From Draconibacterium halophilum (GTDB taxonomy: Bacteria > Bacteroidota > Bacteroidia > Bacteroidales > Prolixibacteraceae), in NCBI RefSeq assembly GCF_010448835.1, contig NZ_CP048409.1, positions 558,001 through 622,000 on the forward strand: a stretch of DNA of 64,000 bases, read 5' to 3'. Within the stretch, counting starts at the first letter, position 1. Each line of letters opens with the position of its first letter. The notes beneath the pieces were generated by a model, which was not told where the DNA came from, did no database searches, and saw only the letters and a program-made list of their open reading frames with translations. Shown one piece after another: positions 48,641 to 56,521 of the stretch. The translations under genes and the position numbers were made by a program.

Positions 48641-49354
48641 ATGGCAATTATTTTAAATATCGAAACATCAACCGAAGTTTGTTCGGTTTCATTGGCAGAG
48701 AACGGGAAAACGCTTGCTCAAAAAGAAAGCACTGAGGGTTTAAATCACTCGAAGTTACTGACTGTTTTTATAGAGGATCTTTTTAGCGAAAATAAGTTCG
48801 ACATCAATAAAATTGATGCAGTGGCGGTAAGCAAAGGTCCGGGATCGTACACCGGTTTACGCATTGGCGTTTCGGTGGCAAAAGGGCTATGCTACGGATT
48901 GGGCAAACCGCTTATAGGTATTGGATCGATTGAGGCGATGGGGAATTATGTTGTGGAGAATGTTGGCGAATTCTACAAAGCCAAAGACGGCGAAGAATTG
49001 CTGTTTTGTCCGATGATTGATGCCCGCCGAATGGAAGTTTATACCGCTTTGTTTGATGAAACGGGAAAAGCGGTAAGCAATGTAACTGCTGAAATCATTG
49101 ATGAAAATGCTTTTGCAGATCATCTTAATACAAAAAAGATATTGTTTTTTGGAAACGGTGCCGAAAAGTGCAGGGAAAAATTGACGCATGAAAATGTGTT
49201 GTTTAACGGGCCTGAGAAAACAACGGCACGGTTTATGCAAAATCTGGCAGAAATTAAGTACAACAAAAAGGAATTTGAAGATGTTGCTTATTTCGAGCCC
49301 TTTTATTTAAAGGATTTTGTAGCAACCATTCCGAAAAACAAAGTATTAAAATGA
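48641..49354 (+). CDS. tsaB: tRNA threonylcarbamoyladenosine biosynthesis protein TsaB
   Basis: A protein of 237 residues. It begins MAIILNIETSTEVCSVSLAE, followed by AVSKGPGSYTGLRIGVSVAK near residue 70, the hallmark of TsaB in the ASKHA family. TsaB is the inactive partner that holds TsaD and TsaE during t6A modification of tRNAs. ATG 48641 is chosen because the upstream TTG at 48614 adds only non-family residues. A TATTTTTG promoter-like box lies at 48609. The stop overlaps the next start (ATGA). Confidence 0.95.
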   Translation: MAIILNIETSTEVCSVSLAENGKTLAQKESTEGLNHSKLLTVFIEDLFSENKFDINKIDAVAVSKGPGSYTGLRIGVSVAKGLCYGLGKPLIGIGSIEAMGNYVVENVGEFYKAKDGEELLFCPMIDARRMEVYTALFDETGKAVSNVTAEIIDENAFADHLNTKKILFFGNGAEKCREKLTHENVLFNGPEKTTARFMQNLAEIKYNKKEFEDVAYFEPFYLKDFVATIPKNKVLK

Positions 49355-50085
49355 ACAAGTTATTCTCCATATTGATTGTTATTGTTTTTGCAACACAATC
49401 GTTATCCGCAAAAGACATTTCGCTAAAATTCGACCTGAAGTTTGGTTTTGTAAAAGGTGGCGAAGCTGAAATGACAATAAGTGATACCGTTTTTAACGGT
49501 CGGCCAGCCATTCATTACCATGTGATGGGAAAAACCACCGGCCTGGCCAACAAGCTATATGGTGTTTACGATATTTACGAAACGTACGTAGATGCCGAAA
49601 CACGGCTTCCGGTAAAGACAATCCGAAATGTAAAAGAAGGAAGTTACCGGCGCTATACCGAAACACTTTTCTATCACGATGTTGATTCTATAAATAGTAC
49701 CCGAAGTGGCTGGCGTGCAGTTCCTAATGATTTGCTTGACCTGGTTTCGGTGTTCTTTTATTTTGTGAACAAAAATCCATTTGAGCTTCTTCAGCCTGGT
49801 GATGCAGTTATTTATCCAACTATAAATGCCGATAAAATATCTGATGTATCGATAAAGTACCTGCGCGATGATAAAGTTGAAACTGATGTTGGCGATGTTG
49901 AATGTTATGTATTAACACCAACCGTAAGAAAAGGAAAGGTTTTGAAAAAGTCGGACGGAGTAAGGTTTTATCTGGCAAAAGATGAAAAGGTGCCTGTTTT
50001 TATTGAGTTTGATATGCGGGTAGGTTCGTTGAAGGCAGAAATTAAACATTACAAGATAGATGGTGTTGAACAATCTTTAAAGTAG
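49351..50085 (+). CDS. DUF3108-domain periplasmic protein
   Basis: A protein of 244 residues with a signal peptide (about 1-20, ending SLSAKD) and a DUF3108 beta-rich domain (FGFVKGGEAEMTISDTVF, TRLPVKTIRNVKEGSYRRY, and KSDGVRFYLAKDEKVPVFIE near the end). It overlaps tsaB by four bases, so translation is coupled. The function is unknown; members are periplasmic and often near envelope genes. Confidence 0.85.
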   Translation: MNKLFSILIVIVFATQSLSAKDISLKFDLKFGFVKGGEAEMTISDTVFNGRPAIHYHVMGKTTGLANKLYGVYDIYETYVDAETRLPVKTIRNVKEGSYRRYTETLFYHDVDSINSTRSGWRAVPNDLLDLVSVFFYFVNKNPFELLQPGDAVIYPTINADKISDVSIKYLRDDKVETDVGDVECYVLTPTVRKGKVLKKSDGVRFYLAKDEKVPVFIEFDMRVGSLKAEIKHYKIDGVEQSLK

Positions 50086-50120
50086 ATTTCGGGCTTTTGA
50101 GTAAAAGCGTTTAGAAATGC

Positions 50121-50149
50121 TTGATTTTTAACGGATTTAATTATTTTTG
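50121..50149 (+). promoter_or_regulatory. Bacteroidota-type promoter of efp
   Basis: TTG at 50121-50123, 18 bases, then TATTTTTG (TAnnTTTG) at 50142-50149. The predicted start is near 50156, about 22 bases before the efp ATG. The same 18-base spacing is seen before the flavin reductase gene. Confidence 0.6.
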
Positions 50150-50178
50150 CAGCGTTTATAAAAAGAAAAAGATTTATC

Positions 50179-50748
50179 ATGGCTTCTACAGCAGATTTTA
50201 AAAATGGAATGTGTTTCATGTTTAAAGGTGATATTTACACCATTGTATCATTCCTTCACGTAAAACCGGGTAAAGGTCCCGCTTTTGTACGTACAAAACT
50301 AAAAAATGTAAAAAACGGAAAGGTAATCGAAAATACATTTAATTCAGGTGTTAAAGTTGATGATGTTCGTGTTGAACGTCGTCCTTATCAGTTTCTGTAT
50401 CGTGATGATATGGGCTTGAATATGATGAATACGGAAACTTTTGAACAAATTTCAATTCCGGAAACAATGGTGGAAAACAATGATCTGATGAAAGAAGGTC
50501 AGATGGTTGAAATCCAGTTTCATGCAGAGGAGGAATTGCCTTTAACAGCTGAAATGCCCGATAAGGTTGAACTAACAATTACGGAAACCATTGAAGGTGA
50601 AAAAGGAAATACGGCAAGTTCAACAGCATTAAAACCTGCTACAGTTGAAACAGGTGCTGAAGTTATGGTGCCAATGTTTATAAACGAAGGCGATGTAATT
50701 CGTGTAAGCACTGCCGACCGTTCTTACAGCGAGCGTGTAAAACAGTAA
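50179..50748 (+). CDS. efp: Elongation factor P
   Basis: A protein of 189 residues with the three EF-P beta-barrel domains: an N-terminal KOW-like domain to about residue 65, an OB domain (YRDDMGLNMMNTETFEQI) and a C-terminal OB domain (ETGAEVMVPMFINEGDVIRV). The loop HVKPGKGPAF presents Lys32, the position modified in other bacteria. EF-P relieves ribosome stalling at polyproline. A strong promoter lies upstream and a terminator downstream, so it is monocistronic. Confidence 0.97.
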   Translation: MASTADFKNGMCFMFKGDIYTIVSFLHVKPGKGPAFVRTKLKNVKNGKVIENTFNSGVKVDDVRVERRPYQFLYRDDMGLNMMNTETFEQISIPETMVENNDLMKEGQMVEIQFHAEEELPLTAEMPDKVELTITETIEGEKGNTASSTALKPATVETGAEVMVPMFINEGDVIRVSTADRSYSERVKQ

Positions 50749-50771
50749 ACAAATTTACTTCTAATAGCGAA

Positions 50772-50805
50772 AGCGGGCTCTGGAATTTACAGGGCCCGCT
50801 TTTTC
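50772..50805 (+). terminator. Rho-independent terminator of efp
   Basis: AGCGGGCTCTG pairs with CAGGGCCCGCT (one G-T pair) around a short loop, followed by TTTTT. Confidence 0.92.
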
Positions 50806-50964
50806 ATTTTAAAACGGAAGATAACTGACAACTTTATACAAATTAAACGCGTATACTTAATGCTACATCGCAAAGGCTGTGTAGGCATTTTTTCATAGTA
50901 AACCCTTTTTGGTTAGGGCGAGTGTTCCGGTCTGATTAAAGACCGGAATACTTTTGCAACAGGC

Positions 50965-51411
50965 TTACTCTGTCGTTGGAATTTCAAATGCCAGTTCCGA
51001 TCCTTTCATCGAATCATTAACATCCCGGTTTCCCGCATCGATCATCCAGTTTTCAAGTGGCAATGCCGGTTCAATTGCTTTTTCAACTACCAGACAGGTA
51101 TTCTTGCTGATCATCCAGTTTTCGATCTCAAGACAGCTTTCCGTTTCTGTCACGAAACTGTAATTTTCATTCCTGATTTCATCGTTTGTCATCCAGTCTT
51201 CAATTTCCATGCTTGCATCTGTTTCCTGAACGAATGCATTTTTATTTGCAGTGCTCCAAATTGTTTCATCTGTCATCCAGTCTTCCAACTGAAGTGATGA
51301 GTCAACAGTCTCGCAAACTGTAAGTTTTGTTGCTGTTGCATTTATTCCAAATACCATTAAAGAAAGAACGATTACTGTTGCTGCTGTTACTTGTTTAATT
51401 TTTGTTTTCAT
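50965..51411 (-). CDS. Small secreted protein with four W-M tandem repeats
   Basis: A protein of 148 residues from the ATG at 51411 (an upstream in-frame start adds non-signal residues). The signal peptide is about residues 1-27 (LMVFGINATA). The mature part has four imperfect repeats with consensus ETxxxLxIEDWMT, with tryptophans at 45, 73, 99 and 122. The repeat cores are LQLEDWMTD, MEIEDWMTN, LEIENWMIS and LPLENWMID, preceded by VxET. It is acidic, with no known catalytic motif. It is a stand-alone gene; a hairpin at 50928-50951 lies beyond its 3' end. I do not recognise a named family. The function is unknown. Confidence 0.75.
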   Translation of the reverse strand: MKTKIKQVTAATVIVLSLMVFGINATATKLTVCETVDSSLQLEDWMTDETIWSTANKNAFVQETDASMEIEDWMTNDEIRNENYSFVTETESCLEIENWMISKNTCLVVEKAIEPALPLENWMIDAGNRDVNDSMKGSELAFEIPTTE

Positions 51412-51829
51412 GACTTTTGCTTTTTTAATTTGATTCAAATCTAAGTGCAAAACAGCGGTTGCGAAAATGTAATAGAAGAACCGTGCGATTTTATCGACAG
51501 ATTGGTATTTTGTAAGGATGGTAAAGACAGAATTAGACTAGATTTTATTCAAATATTTGTCCTTTTCTTAGATGTGATGCCTATGAAAGAGGCTTAATTC
51601 ATGCGAAGCCTCAAAATGAAGCCATAAAAGTTTCCGGGATACATCACAAAATTTTTATTGTCCTTGCCTCTGTATGCGTCAAATACAGTTTAACCGCATA
51701 CTTCCACATCATTTGTGGTTGTTTTATAATAGGCGGTTTGAGGATCAGTAAAAAGAATTAAGTGCATTTTTATAGGTGGGTACGATTTAAAATAATAGTT
51801 TTAAACAAGAATTATGATTCCAAAAAACA
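51412..51829. other. 418-base intergenic region, no gene recognised
   Basis: It holds only a hairpin at 51589-51612 (GAGGCTT / AAGCCTC) and otherwise AT-rich sequence between two divergently transcribed genes. I see no RNA gene or repeat element, and no promoter of convincing match. Confidence 0.5.
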
Positions 51830-52690
51830 ATGAAAGAACTTAATTTACTTTTAATATTCACCATTTTTTCGTTTTTAAGCTTCGCCCAAGGAGGAAAAGT
51901 ATTGGATAACCTCAAGGTAAAAAGCGAAATTTTGGGCATGGAGCGTAACTACGCTATTTACTTGCCAGCCGATTACGAGACCTCTGAAAGGAGTTACCCA
52001 GTGCTTTATCTGCTGCATGGTGCTACCGACAACCACACCGGGTGGGTGCAATTTGGAGAGATTAAGCACATTGCCGATAAAGCGATAGCAGAAGGCCTTG
52101 CCACTGCAATGATTGTGGTTATGCCCGATGCTGATACCAAGCAAATGGGCTACACCAATACACCCAATGGTTGGCGCTATGAAGATTTCTTTTTTGATGA
52201 ACTAATGCCACATGTAGAGGAGAAATATCGTATAAGAAAAGAAAAGCGTTACCGGGCAATTTCAGGACTTTCAATGGGAGGTGGTGGCACCTTTTATTAT
52301 GCATTACACCGACCTGATTTGTTTTCATCGGCTTGCCCATTAAGTGCTTCAACGGGGCCGTTAACCCGAGAAGATGTTGATAATCAATTGAAACGCCGTG
52401 GCATGGCTGAAGCTACCAATCAACAAAAAGATGAATGGTTTGAAAACTACAGCGTTCTTGAAATGGTTAAAACGAAACCTGAGAAAGAATTAGAATCGGT
52501 AAAATGGTTTATTGATTGTGGTGACGATGACTTTTTATACGAGGGAAATTCATTAGTTCATATTCAACTTAAAAAAAGAAATATTCCACACGAATATCGT
52601 GTGCGCGATGGAGCACATAACTGGACTTATTGGCGCGAATCGCTACCGGTTGTTTTAGGTTTTGTTTCCAATACTTTCCACCAACATTAA
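51830..52690 (+). CDS. Secreted esterase (alpha/beta hydrolase, esterase D-like)
   Basis: A protein of 286 residues with a signal peptide (about 1-19, FLSFAQG). The fold shows YPVLYLLHGATDNHTGW (oxyanion region), the nucleophile elbow GLSMGGGG with Ser near 147, an acid in FIDCGDDDFLYEGN, and a catalytic His in RDGAHNWTYW. This is the feruloyl/acetyl xylan esterase-like group that cleaves ester side groups of glycans or S-formylglutathione-like substrates. The real substrate is not deducible. It is a single gene. Confidence 0.9.
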   Translation: MKELNLLLIFTIFSFLSFAQGGKVLDNLKVKSEILGMERNYAIYLPADYETSERSYPVLYLLHGATDNHTGWVQFGEIKHIADKAIAEGLATAMIVVMPDADTKQMGYTNTPNGWRYEDFFFDELMPHVEEKYRIRKEKRYRAISGLSMGGGGTFYYALHRPDLFSSACPLSASTGPLTREDVDNQLKRRGMAEATNQQKDEWFENYSVLEMVKTKPEKELESVKWFIDCGDDDFLYEGNSLVHIQLKKRNIPHEYRVRDGAHNWTYWRESLPVVLGFVSNTFHQH

Positions 52691-52763
52691 TACTACTCTG
52701 GTAAAAAACTTAGGAATTCCATGTGATCCTGCAAACCGTATACATGTCAGGTGGATTTTAACT

Positions 52764-52796
52764 AAAAAAAAGCCAGAAGAAAAATTCCTCTGGCTT
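52764..52796 (-). terminator. Rho-independent terminator of the tRNA gene
   Basis: On the minus strand AAGCCAGA and TCTGGCTT pair with an 11-nt loop, followed by seven T's. It lies just downstream of tRNA-Met. Confidence 0.8.
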
Positions 52797-52803
52797 ATCT
52801 GAG

Positions 52804-52876
<73 letters not shown>

Positions 52877-52970
52877 ATATATTTTTATTTCAAATGAAAT
52901 GTCTCTCTGAACGCGGATGCAAATATAATACCTTTTTTTGAAACTGCAACATCTATGCAAAATTTTGAGT

Positions 52971-53001
52971 AAAAAAAAGGACGGCACAAGTACCGTCCTT
53001 T
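52971..53001 (-). terminator. Rho-independent terminator of metK
   Basis: AAAGGACGG and CCGTCCTTT form a perfect 9-bp stem with an 8-nt loop and a U-tract on the minus strand, about 28 bases after the metK stop. Confidence 0.85.
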
Positions 53002-53029
53002 AGGCGTATATTAATACTCACCCTCGGAA

Positions 53030-54283
53030 CTATAATCCGAAAGTTTCTTTAATCTGGTCAACAAAATCGAGTTTCTCCCAGGTGAATAACTCCAACTCCC
53101 TGGTAACCTTCCCACTGTATGGCGATTCAAAAGTTTTTGTTACGGTTTGGGGTTCACGCCCCATGTGGCCATAAGCAGCAGTGTCCTGGTAAATCGGGTT
53201 GCGCAGTTTTAATCGTTCCTCAATGGCTGCCGGGCGAAGATCGAAAATAGCTTTTACTTTTTCAGCAATTTCGCCGTCGCTTACCCTTACATTCGAACGA
53301 CCGTAAGTATTTACAAAAACACCTACCGGCTGGGCAACACCAATAGCATAAGCCAATTGTACAAGAATCTCGTCGGCAACACCTGCAGCCACTAGGTTTT
53401 TGGCAATATGGCGCGATGCATAAGCTGCCGAGCGGTCAACTTTCGACGGGTCTTTTCCCGAGAAGGCACCACCACCGTGGGCTCCGCGTCCGCCGTAAGT
53501 GTCAACAATAATTTTTCGGCCTGTTAACCCGGTATCGCCGTGTGGCCCGCCAATAACAAATTTACCCGTTGGATTAACGTGATAAATAATGTCGTCGCTA
53601 AATAAAGCCTGAACATTTTCTGATAATTGAGCTTTAACACGCGGAATAAGAATGTTGATCACATCCTCCTTAATTTTTGCCAGCATTGGTTCGTCGGCAT
53701 CAAACTCATCGTGTTGTGTCGATACTACGATTGTATGCACTTTCACCGGCTCGTTGGAGTCGTTGTATTCAACAGTTACCTGCGATTTTGAATCCGGGCG
53801 CAAATAAGTCATCACTTCTCCTTCGCGACGGATAACAGCCAGTTCTTGCAAAATTTTGTGCGACAGGTCGAGTGTTAAGGGCATAAAATTTTCGGTGTCT
53901 TTACAGGCGTATCCAAACATCATTCCCTGATCGCCCGCACCCTGTTCGGTTTTTTCTTCACGGTCAACACCGCGGTTAATATCGTCGCTTTGTTCGTGAA
54001 TGGCCGTTAATACGCCGCATGAATCGCCATCAAAACGATACGCCGCTTTAGTGTAACCAATTTGGTTAATTACGTTTCGGGTAACTTCCTGCACATCAAC
54101 ATAAGCCTGCGATTTTACCTCGCCGGCAACAACAACCTGCCCGGTTGTTACCAGGGTTTCGATAGCCACTTTCGAGTTGGCATCAAAAGCCAGTATCTGG
54201 TCGAGTAGTGCGTCTGAAATTTGGTCGGCTACCTTATCCGGGTGGCCTTCCGATACTGATTCGCTTGTAAATAAATAATTCAT
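53030..54283 (-). CDS. metK: S-adenosylmethionine synthase
   Basis: A protein of 417 residues from ATG 54283 (MNYLFTSESVSEGHPDKVAD); the frame is open further upstream but has no conserved sequence there. It carries the ATP-binding signature GAGDQGMMFGYA, the P-loop-like GGGAFSGKDPSKVDRSAAY and GPHGDTGLTGRKIIVDTYGG. It makes SAM from methionine and ATP in the cytoplasm. The 5' leader contains a candidate SAM-II riboswitch, so expression is probably repressed by SAM. Confidence 0.96.
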   Translation of the reverse strand: MNYLFTSESVSEGHPDKVADQISDALLDQILAFDANSKVAIETLVTTGQVVVAGEVKSQAYVDVQEVTRNVINQIGYTKAAYRFDGDSCGVLTAIHEQSDDINRGVDREEKTEQGAGDQGMMFGYACKDTENFMPLTLDLSHKILQELAVIRREGEVMTYLRPDSKSQVTVEYNDSNEPVKVHTIVVSTQHDEFDADEPMLAKIKEDVINILIPRVKAQLSENVQALFSDDIIYHVNPTGKFVIGGPHGDTGLTGRKIIVDTYGGRGAHGGGAFSGKDPSKVDRSAAYASRHIAKNLVAAGVADEILVQLAYAIGVAQPVGVFVNTYGRSNVRVSDGEIAEKVKAIFDLRPAAIEERLKLRNPIYQDTAAYGHMGREPQTVTKTFESPYSGKVTRELELFTWEKLDFVDQIKETFGL

Positions 54284-54367
54284 AAAATCCCATTTTAAAC
54301 TGAATTTAATCAGCACATTAAACATTAAATATAAAACTGTGGGATGTTCGATTGATATTGAAAAATG

Positions 54368-54428
54368 CGATTGTTTTAGCGTTTTTTTCCTGTGGTTGCA
54401 ATCAATCTCAAATCTTTCCACGTAGCGG
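54368..54428 (-). promoter_or_regulatory. Candidate SAM-II riboswitch in the metK leader
   Basis: The minus strand reads GTGG, AAAGATTTGAGATTGATTGC, AA, CCAC, then AGGAAAAAAACGCTAAAAC. The GATTTGA and ATTGCAA segments inside a hairpin loop, closed by GTGG/CCAC, and the downstream A-rich GCTAAAA strand match the pseudoknotted SAM-II (metA) core in order and content. It lies about 90 bases before the metK start, further than in the proteobacterial examples, and its P1 is only four good pairs. The gene it precedes is the expected one. Confidence 0.7.
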
Positions 54429-54454
54429 CAACAAATGTAATAGGTTTATTTTGA

Positions 54455-54484
54455 ATAAAAAAGAACTTGTTTAAAATTGTTCTT
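54455..54484 (-). terminator. Weak terminator after the GT2 gene
   Basis: On the minus strand AAGAAC and GTTCTT form a 6-bp stem with a 12-nt loop followed by T's. It is the only plausible end for the GT2 transcript before the metK leader. Confidence 0.45.
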
Positions 54485-54503
54485 AATAACGAGATTGAGC
54501 ATA

Positions 54504-55499
54504 TTAGCCCATCAAAATAAAATCTTTCCCCTCACAATAATTTCTTTGATGGAGGAATTCTCTGATTTTTTCTCCGGCACCGGTGTTGGTTACCATCGAC
54601 ACAATAAACAGCTTCCCGGGTTGGGGAAGTTCTTTATAAAAAATAGCATCGGGTTTGGTTTTTTTTATGTCGATATAACCCTCAATATTCAGCCCGTGTT
54701 CTTGAAGGAAAGCGCTCCGTTGGCGGGTTTTACGACCGGCTCCCCAAATCCAAATGTTGGGGTGAAACGGATTGTTTTTCTTCGACCACTGTTTAAAATA
54801 AACGGCTTTGGTTTGAAAAAAAGCTTCGGTAGAATATCGCTTATCAGTGCGGGTTAGCCGGGTGGAGTAGTCGTGCCACTCCAGCAACTTTTCGGGCAGT
54901 TTAGCCATTATTGCTCCGTGGCTCAGGTAGCGCAATTGCATTTCGTAATCTTCGGGGAAATTGCCGTCGCGGCAGCCACCATATTTCTCAAATAACTGCC
55001 GACGAAAAAATATGGTCGGGTTAATTACCGGAATCTCAATAAACTGCTTTAGTTTAATTTCTTCAGGAGTATGAAACGAATTCACCCAATCTACAAATCG
55101 CCGAAAACCTTTATTCTCTTCAATGTGTGGAACATATTCAACTTCGCTGCCCACAAAATCGACTGACGGATTATTTTCGAGGTAGTTGTATTGTTTCTGT
55201 AGTTTTTCGGGATGAGCGACATCATCGGCATCCATTCGGGAAATAAACCGGCCACGGGCGTTTTTTAATCCGCAATTCATGGCATTGGCTACCCCGGGTG
55301 TTTTCTCGTTTAGTAAAACTATATGCGAATCGTTTTGCGCAGCCTGTTTTGCAATTTCTTCGCTTTTGACGGTGCTGTTGTTGTTTATCAAAAGCAGTTC
55401 GAACGTGGTAAAACTTTGTTGCAAAACACTGTCGATGGCACGCTGTAAGGAGAGTTCGGCGTTAAAAAAGGGTAGTATTACTGAAACTTCAGGATGCAT
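54504..55499 (-). CDS. Family 2 glycosyltransferase
   Basis: A protein of 331 residues with a GT-A fold. It begins VSVILPFFNAELSLQRAIDS, has NNNSTVKSEEIA and the nucleotide/metal motif RFISRMDADDVAHPEKL near residue 90, and carries FPEDYEMQLR as the acceptor-side acidic motif. A C-terminal region with WGAGRKTRQRSAFLQEHG resembles a nucleotide-binding tail. There is no membrane segment, so it is a cytoplasmic enzyme acting on nucleotide sugars. Donor and acceptor are unknown. It is upstream of metK and downstream of gldA on the same strand. Confidence 0.9.
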   Translation of the reverse strand: MHPEVSVILPFFNAELSLQRAIDSVLQQSFTTFELLLINNNSTVKSEEIAKQAAQNDSHIVLLNEKTPGVANAMNCGLKNARGRFISRMDADDVAHPEKLQKQYNYLENNPSVDFVGSEVEYVPHIEENKGFRRFVDWVNSFHTPEEIKLKQFIEIPVINPTIFFRRQLFEKYGGCRDGNFPEDYEMQLRYLSHGAIMAKLPEKLLEWHDYSTRLTRTDKRYSTEAFFQTKAVYFKQWSKKNNPFHPNIWIWGAGRKTRQRSAFLQEHGLNIEGYIDIKKTKPDAIFYKELPQPGKLFIVSMVTNTGAGEKIREFLHQRNYCEGKDFILMG

Positions 55500-55527
55500 T
55501 TATAGTGCCGTTGTTGTACGAATTGAT

Positions 55528-56433
55528 TTACCGTGTAAGCTGATGGAACACGTTCTCGAGGTTTTGTTGTTTTTCAAAAAGGGTAAGCAATGTGAGCTTA
55601 TTATCAACGGCAAACTGAAAAATGTGCTGACGGATATCTGCTGCACTTCCGGCTTCAATTTCCCAGCCCAATTCATTTATGGTAACGCTGTTTACGCCGG
55701 GTATTTGTACTAGCTGTTCTTCCGAGACCTTTTCTTTAAACCCGGCAATAACAACCTGGTTTTGGATATTGATTCCGGCTTTTACATCCTTAATATCGCC
55801 ATCCGCAACAATTTTTCCTTTGTTGATAATAAGCACGCGGTTGCACACGGCTTCCACTTCTTGCATAATATGCGACGACAGAATTACCGTTTTCTCTTTG
55901 CTGATCTCGCGTATCAGTGCCCGAATCTCTTCCAGCTGGTTGGGGTCGAGGCCGGTTGTTGGTTCATCCATAATCAATATCGACGGATCGTGAATTAATG
56001 CTTGTGCCAAGCCCACACGCTGGCGATAGCCTTTTGAGAGGGCACGTATTTTTTTGTGCTGCTCAATTCCAAGTCCGGTTAACTCGATCATTTCTGAAAC
56101 ACGTTGTTTCTTATTTTTCAGGTGGTAGAATCCCGCTGTTATCTCCAAAAATTCTTTCACATAAAGGTCGGTATACAGCGGATTGTGTTCGGGTAAATAG
56201 CCAATTTGCTTTTTGTATTCGAGGTTTTGCCCCGATACTTTTTGCCCATCAATCAAAATGTCGCCTTTATCTTGTGGCAGAAAACCGGTAATGATTTTCA
56301 TGGTGGTTGATTTTCCGGCGCCATTCGGACCCAAAAAACCTACCAGTTCGCCTTTGTTAACAGTAAAACTAATCGAGTCGAGTGCTTTCTGTTTCCCAAA
56401 CAATTTCGTGATATTCCTTGTTTCAACTATCAT
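55528..56433 (-). CDS. gldA: ABC transporter ATP-binding protein GldA-like
   Basis: A protein of 301 residues from ATG 56433 (MIVETRNITKLFGKQKALDS). It has Walker A GFLGPNGAGKST, LSKGYRQRVGLAQAL as signature, Walker B ILIMDEPTTGLDPNQ, and a C-terminal regulatory extension of about 75 residues that is typical of GldA/NatA/CcmA-type exporters. GldA with GldF and GldG is needed for gliding in some Flavobacteriia; the membrane partners are not in the window, so the gliding role is an assignment by similarity only. Confidence 0.82.
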   Translation of the reverse strand: MIVETRNITKLFGKQKALDSISFTVNKGELVGFLGPNGAGKSTTMKIITGFLPQDKGDILIDGQKVSGQNLEYKKQIGYLPEHNPLYTDLYVKEFLEITAGFYHLKNKKQRVSEMIELTGLGIEQHKKIRALSKGYRQRVGLAQALIHDPSILIMDEPTTGLDPNQLEEIRALIREISKEKTVILSSHIMQEVEAVCNRVLIINKGKIVADGDIKDVKAGINIQNQVVIAGFKEKVSEEQLVQIPGVNSVTINELGWEIEAGSAADIRQHIFQFAVDNKLTLLTLFEKQQNLENVFHQLTR

Positions 56434-56468
56434 ATAAATAGAATACAAAACAAAAATAGACTATTCTT

Positions 56469-56497
56469 TTTATTTTAGAAGCATTAGCTTAAATTTG
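56469..56497 (+). promoter_or_regulatory. Possible promoter of ispG
   Basis: TAAATTTG at 56490-56497 fits TAnnTTTG. A T-rich stretch stands where TTG is expected 18 bases earlier. The ATG follows 24 bases downstream. Confidence 0.4.
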
Positions 56498-56521
56498 CAA
56501 CTCAGCTTAACAGATTAATCG

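Noticed and set aside
50928..50951. The hairpin TTCCGGTCT/AGACCGGAA as a strong terminator for the W-M repeat gene
   Set aside because: The stem is good but no U-run follows it on the minus strand, so termination there is uncertain.
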